The position numbers and the translations under genes were made by a program. The notes beneath the pieces were generated by a model, which was given only the letters and a program-made list of their open reading frames with translations, was not told the origin of the DNA and did not search any database. Of a stretch of DNA of 42,154 nucleotides, positions 8,948 to 16,300 are shown in pieces (position 1 is the stretch's first letter; every line of letters starts with the position of its first letter). This DNA comes from a virus: positions 42,940 through 85,093 of IMG/VR virus record IMGVR_UViG_3300001460_000004; one strand, written 5' to 3'.

Positions 8948-9748
8948 TCACTTAGTACTGGCAACAATGTCTCCCAAGTGATGTTTGCCCATGGCATGAA
9001 AATCTGTATCTTGCACAAATATATGTTTTCTAAGTTTTTTATTATCTTGAAACTGTATTTTAAACGTTTGATTGTCCTGGCTTGACAATTGATGTATTGG
9101 ATCTATACTGGCCATACGCCAAGGTAGCACAGGCCATTTTCCAGTATTGCCGTATATTGTATTCATTGCAATACTCAATGCAAAATCGTTACGGTATTGA
9201 CTTTGGCCAATGCGATACAAATACCTATAATAGTCCCAATTGTTTTGTATTAACCCAATCATTTCAAATATCAATTGTGCAGCACAGCTCTTTTTAAAAT
9301 AAAGTACAGTAGCCCAACTCATGTTAAAATTAGTAGCACCAAAGCTATTGAGATGACTATAATCTGTAACACCGGTTATGTCATATGCACTTCCCATTGG
9401 AAGTATGTCAGCATCAATATCAAGTACAACACGTAGCTGATCGCTGCATACTACATAGTCTGCATCTAGTAATATTGTTTGATCATACGGGCTAAGTTCA
9501 TACACATTATATCTATTTTTATTCTGCCAGGCTACGGTTTCTTTTAAATCATCAAACCATCTCTCACCGTTTTCTTTAGGTGCTGCAACTTGTATTGTAT
9601 TAGCATACTGAAGTTTTCTATCACTGTTGGTTATTACAGTGGTTGGTAAATTGAGATGTTTTTGTATTCGGTTTGCATTCCAATCTGCCATCTCTGTATA
9701 GGAAATAGCAGGATTGTCAAATGCAAATATGATTACACCTTGGCTCAT
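8948..9748 (-). CDS. Glycosyltransferase, GT8/GT-A-like with DAD motif (266 aa)
   Basis: It begins with a GT-A strand (GVIIFAFDNPAISYTEMA) and has a classic hydrophobic strand running into DAD (DQTILLDADYVV) at about residues 90-101. That is the Mn-binding DxD of GT8-type transferases. Further motifs are DILPMGSAYDITG and, at the C-terminus, FVQDTDFHAMGKHH, whose HxxGxxxH pattern recalls the terminal metal ligand of GT8 enzymes. The ATG at 9748 makes an ATGA overlap with the stop of the promoter-proximal gene. With the next gene it forms a tandem paralogous pair, which could add two successive sugars or reflect divergence after duplication. Confidence 0.68.
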   Translation of the reverse strand: MSQGVIIFAFDNPAISYTEMADWNANRIQKHLNLPTTVITNSDRKLQYANTIQVAAPKENGERWFDDLKETVAWQNKNRYNVYELSPYDQTILLDADYVVCSDQLRVVLDIDADILPMGSAYDITGVTDYSHLNSFGATNFNMSWATVLYFKKSCAAQLIFEMIGLIQNNWDYYRYLYRIGQSQYRNDFALSIAMNTIYGNTGKWPVLPWRMASIDPIHQLSSQDNQTFKIQFQDNKKLRKHIFVQDTDFHAMGKHHLGDIVASTK

Positions 9749-10053
9749 CTATTTTTACGTGACATTTCGTATTCTTGTAACCAAGCGTTCATTTGTTCTT
9801 GCCAATGTTGCATTACTAAGTTCTTAAATGTTGATACATTTATTTTTATTGGAGTATCGTATACATCCAATAATACAACTTCATCATCAGTGCATGCTGA
9901 TAGCAAACTAATCAACTCTGGTCCAGTTTTCCACAAGCCATTATTGTGTGCAAAAAGCATCTTTGCTTGGTATTTTTCTTTTAGCACTCTACGGCTAGCA
10001 CTGTGGTCAAAACGACTTCGTGCGTGTTGTACAACTTGTTCAATATTATTCAT
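9745..10053 (-). CDS. Small phage protein at the head of the auxiliary operon (102 aa)
   Basis: The protein starts MNNIEQVVQHARSRFDH and continues with a basic helix, a short FAHNNGLWKTGPEL element, a beta segment VVLLDVYDTPIKINV and a C-terminal helix with HWQEQMNAW. I recall similar small proteins in T4-like marine phages but no function. The start at ATG 10053 is chosen over a TTG at 10101, which would lie upstream of the promoter. That ATG falls about seven bases after the -10 box, where transcription should begin, and there is no Shine-Dalgarno sequence, so the message is likely leaderless. It is the first gene of the operon and overlaps the next by ATGA. Confidence 0.7.
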   Translation of the reverse strand: MNNIEQVVQHARSRFDHSASRRVLKEKYQAKMLFAHNNGLWKTGPELISLLSACTDDEVVLLDVYDTPIKINVSTFKNLVMQHWQEQMNAWLQEYEMSRKNR

Positions 10054-10059
10054 GTAACT

Positions 10060-10088
10060 ATTATAACAAAGATTTATGATAAAGTCAA
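10060..10088 (-). promoter_or_regulatory. Sigma-70-type promoter for the auxiliary operon
   Basis: On the minus strand: TTGACT (10088-10083), a 17-base spacer, then TATAAT (10065-10060). The -10 is perfect, the -35 differs by one base, and the spacing is ideal. It lies just downstream of the terminator that ends the late block, and points into the eleven-gene auxiliary operon. This predicts early expression by unmodified host polymerase, independent of gp55. Confidence 0.8.
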
Positions 10089-10102
10089 GTACTTTGCTCA
10101 AA

Positions 10103-10129
10103 ATAAAAGAGCCACTTGGGCTCTTTTAT
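10103..10129 (-). terminator. Rho-independent terminator, perfect 11-bp stem
   Basis: An inverted repeat with arms ATAAAAGAGCC (10103-10113) and GGCTCTTTTAT (10119-10129) and a 5-base loop. Read on the minus strand, the second arm runs into TTTT. It ends transcription of the late structural block just after the gene at 10153-11145 and insulates the sigma-70 promoter that follows. The stem is A/T-symmetric, so it could also act from the opposite strand. Confidence 0.85.
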
Positions 10130-10152
10130 CAAGATGTTATTATTATATCTTA

Positions 10153-11145
10153 TTACGTTGTTGTAGCTGCAACTGATTGAGTACCCCAGGTGTTTGTTAA
10201 GAATGTAGTACTTGGTGGTGTAACTGTTACAATAGTAGCTGGTGCAGTACCAAAGCTACCAAATGGTGAGCTAGTTGCAGTACCGCCTGTGATAACATCA
10301 CTACTACCAGCGCCTGATCCACCTGGATCACTCCAAGTTGTTGTTAATACTATCTGTGTTAAAGAACTAGCTGTTTTTGCTTGAACTTGAATAAACTGTC
10401 CTGTGTATGGAGCAGTGTCAGCAAATTGCTTATAAAGTAGTGTATCACTTGTAGTTAAATCGTACCATCCAGTATTACTTGCTAATGTATTTGGCGTACC
10501 TGTACCACCAACTTTTGTAGTTCCTGTATAACTTACACCGTTGATGTTTTGTGTAGCAGTACCGCCAGAGAGGTAAATGTCACCAACTAGTGTAGTTGCA
10601 AGATCATTCCATTCTGCATCAGCTAAGTTACCAGTTGATGTTTTACTGCAAGCCCATTTAATTAAACCGCCGCTGTTAAAGAAATAACGTGCCTCGTTTG
10701 CACTACCAAATGTTATAGTGTGAGAGAACACAATAGTCCAGGCACTACTACCAGAACCAGTAGATGATGTTTTGCTTGATGTGCCAGAAAATGCTACAAT
10801 AGGTGTTCCACTTCCTGCAGCACTTCCTCTGTTTGTGTTCAGTGTTCCTAAGTCACTAGCAACCGCAGTTAAAATTGAAATAGTGTCACCTGCACTTGGT
10901 GCTGTTCTACTAGTAATTGAAGTGCCTTGATGTGATGCAATGGTACTAATAGTGTTAACTAGCGTTGCCCATTGTGTTGCGGAGATCGTTGCTGCTGCCG
11001 AAACTGTTGCAATTGTTCCTGCTTGCCCGTATCCTTTATCTGCACTTCCTGTACCGTAGATGTCGTTTACATTGCCGTCTGCTGTATTAGCTGCGAAACC
11101 ATTATAGTCAGTGGCAACGATTTGAGATCCTGATGTGTATGTCAT
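10153..11145 (-). CDS. Virion structural protein, tail-fibre/appendage type (330 aa)
   Basis: Very rich in Thr, Ser, Gly and Ala with almost no charged residues, as in phage fibre and appendage proteins. The N-terminal pattern (SGSQIVATDYNGF, YGTGSADKGYGQ, then ATQWATLVNTI) is one I recall from marine T4-like phage structural proteins. The remainder is probably beta-structured. SD-like GGGAAG lies about 10 bases before the ATG. It is the last gene of the late block, 52 bases after the preceding fibre gene and just before the terminator. No late promoter is seen directly upstream, so it is likely expressed by read-through from the promoters near 12620-12653. Confidence 0.65.
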   Translation of the reverse strand: MTYTSGSQIVATDYNGFAANTADGNVNDIYGTGSADKGYGQAGTIATVSAAATISATQWATLVNTISTIASHQGTSITSRTAPSAGDTISILTAVASDLGTLNTNRGSAAGSGTPIVAFSGTSSKTSSTGSGSSAWTIVFSHTITFGSANEARYFFNSGGLIKWACSKTSTGNLADAEWNDLATTLVGDIYLSGGTATQNINGVSYTGTTKVGGTGTPNTLASNTGWYDLTTSDTLLYKQFADTAPYTGQFIQVQAKTASSLTQIVLTTTWSDPGGSGAGSSDVITGGTATSSPFGSFGTAPATIVTVTPPSTTFLTNTWGTQSVAATTT

Positions 11146-11197
11146 ATTTTAGTTCTTCCCGATTTAATGTACGAGGCCTTCACAAAAGTCCTAGCAT

Positions 11198-12592
11198 CTA
11201 GTTAATTGTTACAATGGCCTCTACTAGGCCTATATTGTTTGAGGACTTACTTTCAAGTGCTCGGCCAATTACATTAAATGCCTTAGCTTCGTTCTTTCTC
11301 GCTGCTCTTGCCAATCCGTCACCGGCTGGCACAAGTCGATCGCCTTTGTTGATTGAACCTGCAACTTTTACAGGAACACGTCCTGTCATCGCTACAGGTG
11401 GATGTGTGTTGTCGTCACCTGCGCCAGCATTCATAAGATATGCAGCACTCGTACTTATCACACCAAATACTTTTTCGCTAAGTTCAATGGCACATTCGGT
11501 AATTTCTTTTTCTCCACCCAACATAACCACTGTTCCTGGCTCGTATACATCGTCTGATGCAAACCTTTCTGCAACGTCAGCATATTGAGCACTAGTACTG
11601 GTAGCAAATACAGTATTAAAATAACTACTGGCACTACCAATATTACCAACACCGTTACCGGCACTGTTAACAATTGCACTAGCAGCTGCATTTACATTAA
11701 GATTAAGTGCATTAGGAATGCTAACTTCAGTTGTGCTACCGTTAATAAAGATAGCATTGTTTGTAACTCCGCCATCGTTGACTCTAATAGCAACGTTAGC
11801 ATCTTGTGTTACATTTGAAATTTGTACTTCGCTAGTTGCAGTGTTAACACTAATTTTAGCATCTTGGTCTGCACCAACTGTAAGTCCTGTATCATTTAGT
11901 ACTCCAAGTGTTCCCGAAGTGGTATCATTGGCATCGGATCTAAGGAACTGTGTACTATCTAAACTGTCAAGTAGTTGTGAATCTGTTGCTGTTCCTCTAA
12001 ACAGTACACTACTTACACTACTGCTCAATTGCATGCCTGGGCCAATTGTTGAAAAACCTGTTATGGCTGGATTTGGAGTGAAAGTCGAATCCTTAGACAT
12101 AATAGCAACAATTGAATCTTTAACATAAAATTGAATAATAACATGGTCTACTGCGGTATTATCTGCTACTGTTGTAACAATTGCACCACTAGTACCTTGT
12201 CCACTTGAACTTGCAGGACCTACTAGAATAAATGCTGATCCGTTGTAGACTTTAAGTTGTTGGTTAGTTGTGTCAAACCAAAGATCACCAGCAACGTTGT
12301 TTGTGGGCTGGCTTGCACTTGCTGTACTAGCACTGATAACTTTGAAAATTGTACCATTATAAACTTTCATAACAGCGTTTGTGGTATCCCACCAAAGCTG
12401 TCCAGTTAGAGGTGCAGATGGGGCACTTGTATTTGCTCCACTTTCCAGCAAATGTATAAAGTTTTCATCTAAGAATTCTCCATACCCTGCGTAGTTTTTT
12501 CCCACAAGCACCATGCTTGAGGTTGTATTAATAGTACCGTCGGCAATTGTTGCAAACGTTGTACCATTAGTTAAATTAATTGTATATGCCAT
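11198..12592 (-). CDS. Tail-fibre-type protein with C-terminal YEPGTVV/STSAAYLMN domain (464 aa)
   Basis: The N-terminal part carries two repeats of a short unit (GQLWWDTTNAVMKVYNG and GDLWFDTTNQQLKVYNG, near residues 64-120). The middle is a Ser/Thr/Asn-rich low-complexity beta region. The C-terminal ~140 residues hold QYADVAERFASDDVYEPGTV, a VMLGGEKEIT strand, VFGVISTSAAYLMN and GRVPVKVAGSINKGDRLV. This arrangement is common at the ends of phage fibres and recalls chaperone or self-cleaving fibre tips; I do not see enough to claim proteolysis. It has its own late promoter candidates (12620-12653) and a strong GGAG Shine-Dalgarno. Probably a host-contact fibre or its attachment. Confidence 0.7.
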   Translation of the reverse strand: MAYTINLTNGTTFATIADGTINTTSSMVLVGKNYAGYGEFLDENFIHLLESGANTSAPSAPLTGQLWWDTTNAVMKVYNGTIFKVISASTASASQPTNNVAGDLWFDTTNQQLKVYNGSAFILVGPASSSGQGTSGAIVTTVADNTAVDHVIIQFYVKDSIVAIMSKDSTFTPNPAITGFSTIGPGMQLSSSVSSVLFRGTATDSQLLDSLDSTQFLRSDANDTTSGTLGVLNDTGLTVGADQDAKISVNTATSEVQISNVTQDANVAIRVNDGGVTNNAIFINGSTTEVSIPNALNLNVNAAASAIVNSAGNGVGNIGSASSYFNTVFATSTSAQYADVAERFASDDVYEPGTVVMLGGEKEITECAIELSEKVFGVISTSAAYLMNAGAGDDNTHPPVAMTGRVPVKVAGSINKGDRLVPAGDGLARAARKNEAKAFNVIGRALESKSSNNIGLVEAIVTIN

Positions 12593-12619
12593 TTTGTTTC
12601 ACTCCAGAAATTGCAATTG

Positions 12620-12627
12620 TATTTATC
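12620..12627 (-). promoter_or_regulatory. Candidate T4-type late promoter (GATAAATA)
   Basis: GATAAATA on the minus strand, followed by CAATTG, 28 bases before the ATG at 12592. A start about 6 bases downstream would give a leader of about 21 bases containing the CTGGAGTG Shine-Dalgarno. It differs from the T4 late consensus TATAAATA only at the first base. Confidence 0.5.
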
Positions 12628-12645
12628 TTTATCTTAAACTACACA

Positions 12646-12653
12646 TATTTATA
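12646..12653 (-). promoter_or_regulatory. Candidate T4-type late promoter (exact TATAAATA)
   Basis: An exact TATAAATA octamer on the minus strand, overlapping the stop region of the gene at 12649-13248 and pointing to the fibre gene at 12592. Together with 12620-12627 it makes a tandem late-promoter pair 26 bases apart for one abundant structural gene. Confidence 0.6.
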
Positions 12654-13248
12654 CGGTACTTAAATCTGTTAGGGTTTGTATTCTCACAGTGTAATCTATC
12701 TGGATTTGTCTGTTTAAACTTTTTTGCACAGGATGGAAAATTACATGTGTTAATAGTAATTGATCTATTCCTGATCCCTGCCATGCTTTTAATCCTAATT
12801 CATCAAAAACATAATCACCGTTAAAATTGGTACTATTATCAAATGCCTGTTGACCAGTTGGTTCACCATAATCTAATAAACATGTTACCAACACATCAGT
12901 GTATACTTTACCTGATGTATGTAGTACTGTCAGCTTGTTTTGTGTTGGATCTGTATTAGCAGCTGAATTATCATCAACTACTTTTGAAAATGTTTGATTG
13001 TATAAATCAGCATTTTGTCCTGTTGTATTTGGTGGCAAGTATGTGATAACACCGGTTGGGTCAACACTACTACCACCATTGCCAAATGCCATAGTGTAAA
13101 TATATCCAATGTTTCTATTGGCAATACTTTGAGCTAGAGCTTGACTAATATTTTCATAATGAATAGCGTTCTTTTTATCAACAAGAACCTCGCCATTGTT
13201 GGGATCAAATATTTTAACTTTCCCTTGTACTGCTACTGGAATTCTCAT
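12649..13248 (-). CDS. Conserved-type virion structural protein (199 aa)
   Basis: The N-terminus, MRIPVAVQGKVKIFDPNNGE, is a beta-strand pair, followed by VLVDKKNAIHYENISQALAQ and a region YTMAFGNGG. A later stretch TSGKVYTDVLVTCLLDYGEP leads into VFDELGLKAW, and the C-terminus ends in strands with QIDYTVRIQTLTD. I recall this style of protein downstream of the baseplate genes of marine T4-like phages but cannot assign a T4 number. The ATG makes an ATGA overlap with the tiny upstream gene and has GGAGCAGAG as Shine-Dalgarno. The position, after the giant tail protein and before the fibres, suggests an appendage or fibre-attachment component. Confidence 0.65.
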   Translation of the reverse strand: MRIPVAVQGKVKIFDPNNGEVLVDKKNAIHYENISQALAQSIANRNIGYIYTMAFGNGGSSVDPTGVITYLPPNTTGQNADLYNQTFSKVVDDNSAANTDPTQNKLTVLHTSGKVYTDVLVTCLLDYGEPTGQQAFDNSTNFNGDYVFDELGLKAWQGSGIDQLLLTHVIFHPVQKSLNRQIQIDYTVRIQTLTDLSTV

Positions 13249-13379
13249 GATCTCTGCTCCACATATATTTCTTTGGTCTCGGGATCGAATATTTTCACAA
13301 AGGTGTCAACCTGTACGATACCTTTATCGTCAGGTTTTTTCTGCGGTTGATCCTTAACTGATTCATCTGTCTTATTCAT
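13245..13379 (-). CDS. Tiny protein, truncated paralogue of its neighbour's N-terminus (44 aa)
   Basis: The open frame from ATG 13379 gives a 44-residue protein. It has a basic/acidic N-terminus (MNKTDESVKDQPQKKPDDKG) and then VDTFVKIFDPETKEIYVEQR. The second half matches the N-terminus of the next gene's product (KVKIFDPNNGEVLVDKKN) in order and spacing, so it looks like a partial duplication. A TATAAATA octamer lies just upstream, and its stop overlaps the next start (ATGA). It could be a translation-coupling leader or a true mini structural protein. A longer frame back to 13475 would run into the giant gene and is not favoured. Confidence 0.5.
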   Translation of the reverse strand: MNKTDESVKDQPQKKPDDKGIVQVDTFVKIFDPETKEIYVEQRS

Positions 13380-13384
13380 ATTGA

Positions 13385-13392
13385 TATTTATA
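13385..13392 (-). promoter_or_regulatory. Candidate T4-type late promoter (exact TATAAATA)
   Basis: An exact TATAAATA on the minus strand in the 16-base gap after the giant gene. The expected start site is about 6 bases downstream, on or next to the ATG at 13379, so any transcript would be leaderless for the 44-residue gene. It would carry the 199-residue gene with a normal leader. Confidence 0.55.
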
Positions 13393-13395
13393 CCA

Positions 13396-16300
13396 TTATG
13401 CATTACGTATAAACCTTGCTGCTTGAGTGTTTGTGTACTGTAAAGGAACACCATTGCTAGGTGTACTTCCACCATTCTTATACATTGTTTGTCCTTTGTC
13501 TACACCAACAACAACCTCTACTCCTACGCCTGGTGGTTGACTTAATACGCTACTATCGTCTTGGGTAGCATCTAGTCTTACACCTACTGGATTAGCAGTT
13601 GTAACTTGGAATTCAGTTGGTTTTAACTGTGTTCCGCCTACAAACACTATTACTGCCCCATCAACTTCTGTACTATCACTTCCGACAATACTAATATCAG
13701 TAGTTACAAAATCTATAGTTGTTCCATCTCCTGTAAATTTTTGTTTATCAAATTTATTTTGATAAGCAACTGGTAATTTGTTGCCAGTGCCAATTGATAT
13801 TACTTTGTCTAATCTAGTGTGTGTAGCAGCGCCAGTTCCAGCTGTCCCTCGCCGAACTCCACTAATAGTATTAAGTGTTGTATCTCGCTCCCGATAAGCA
13901 ATACGTTCTCCATTAATCGTTACTAGCCCAAATATCCCGTTTGCAGGATCTGGTTGTGGTAGTTTACTAGCATCTGCAACATAAATTATATCATCAAGTG
14001 CAGTACACGGATTGGTTAATTCTGTATTTGTTTCTTCTATTATACGATACATCTGTTGTAATTGTCTCATGTCTTGGAAAATTCTAAATCCAATTTCTTC
14101 TTGCACAGTTTCTTGTGTAAATGTTTCAATTACAACTACATCGTTGGTACTAATTGTAGGTCCACTTATTATAACATTAGTTCCGTCAGTTGTAAAGCCT
14201 TCATTTGCAAAAAGGTATCTGCCATTTAATGTTACAACCAATCGTATGGCATTAGTTAATGTTACTCCAGTGTTAAATCCATTGTTATATACAACTAATC
14301 CAGTGCTTTCATCAAATGAACCACTGTCGTATCCTGTGGCGTCGAACGCTACACTTACTGTTACACCTGTTTGATTTGGTCCTACAAAGATTTGAGTATA
14401 CAAACTTTGTTCGCTAGTATCATTAAAGCTGGTAATACTTATTTTTTCGCCAGTTACTGGAAACAACCCTTGCGATGGTTGGAATACCAACTGTTGATCT
14501 GTAATCCAATACTGTGCTTTTGTTCTGACACTTATAAGAACTGTGCTGTTTGCAGTCGGGGCTGTAGTTAGTATTACTAATCTATTTTCAGCTGCAGGTT
14601 GAGAAACTAACCCAAGATCAATACTAACACTAACACTTGATGCAACTGATCCTAAATCTTCACTTGCAGTTACAGCTCCGGTTACTAACCCAAAGTCAGC
14701 ATCATTTGTAAATTCAGTTTGAGGTTCTAGTGTAAATCCTACACCTGCAACTAACTCAGTATTGTCAACCCAAACACTCACATCATTTTGAGATACTAGT
14801 TGTAAATCGTAGTTGTCTCCTTGTGGAATTTGAAAGCCAGTAGTACTGCCATCGCCGGTGTAGCGTATACTTTCACTTGGTCGAGCACGACGACCATCTA
14901 CATTAACAATAGCATTAGCAGAATTAGTTCCCATCATGCTGTTGGTTAAAGTTATGCTAAGACTACCGTCGCTAATTAAATCTTGTGTCTGAGGAGTGCT
15001 CCAACTTTGTCCTGCTGTTAGAGGAGTGCCTAATACTGCAACAGTAATTCTATCAGTTGCAGTATACACTGTGTCAAAATCAATTCTACTAGTAGTAGTT
15101 GTTACTGCTACAACACTGTATGCTGTTGTTGGTACTCCATTTACAAATACTGCTACACTGGTTATAACGTTATTTCCAACTGGTACAAGTAATCCACTAC
15201 CAGTTAAGTCACCGGTTGTTGTGTCTAAATACAACTGATTAGCGCCACCAAGGCCGTATACTATAATTTTGATTACGTCACCATTGGCGCTTGCACTTCC
15301 TTGCAATGTAATCAAACGATCTATCCAGTTAATTGTATAATCTGTACCTAATTGTAAATTAGACTGAGATGTTTGATTGTATACTTCAAGATGGAATACT
15401 TCATCTAATAGCCCGTCCCAACTAACAACAACCAACCCACCTGATAATAGTGCGTTAACTTCTTTTGTTGGGAACCCGTGTCCGTTTCCTTCCCAGTCAG
15501 CACCGGGACTAGTGTGTACTCTAAAATCTAATGTGTCAAAATTTGCACCAGGTATTAATTCTTCTGGGGCATAAGAACTGTATGTGTCTACAAATCCATT
15601 GCTTTGTACATTGATGTCTGTAGCACGAGTACCTAAATAGCTGTCAGTAAATTGACTTTGATACTCAACGTCAAGTATGCTTGGGTCATAACTTGGATTT
15701 CCAAGTTCATCAAATATAATATTATCAAAAGGAGTACTGTCAAATGCACTAACATCAAATCCTGTATTGCTACTAAAATTCAATCCTTCAACTTGTACAC
15801 CTGGATAATCAAGTCCACTTATTACTAACGATAAATCTCTGCCTGGCATATCCACAGTGGGAGCATAGTATCCTTGTGTACGATCAATACCATTGAGGTC
15901 GCTTGCAGGTATAAGAGTCCATTGCTCTAAAATAAAAGTACTAGCACTAGTAGCAGTAATACAGTTATAAACTTTGTTCAAGTAACGAACTCTGTCATTA
16001 ACTGCATAAATTGTTCCGGATACCCAGTCAGTAATGTTGCTTGTATATTGATATCTGTCGTATTTTACACTTACGTCAACATTTCTCACCATATTATTTG
16101 TGAGAACTGGTACACCAATTGCGCCACTACCGCTGCTACTACTAATGGTAACAGTTGGAGTTGTAATATATCCACTGCCTTCGGTTAATACAGTTATTCC
16201 AGTTACTTGTCCTGCACTGTTAATTATTGCTGTAGCTGTTGCATCTGTTGTTGCATCGCCACTAATAGTGACAGTCGGAACACTACTGTATCCGCTGCCT

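Noticed and set aside
8938-9018. Extended N-terminus of the glycosyltransferase from TTG 9018 or ATG 8997
   Set aside because: The added residues do not belong to the GT-A fold and overlap the previous gene. The ATG at 8937 has a Shine-Dalgarno and matches the fold start, though 8997 is not excluded.
13380-13475. Longer version of the tiny gene reaching into the giant gene
   Set aside because: It would need to start inside the coding end of the giant gene; the ATG at 13379 fits the late promoter and the gap.
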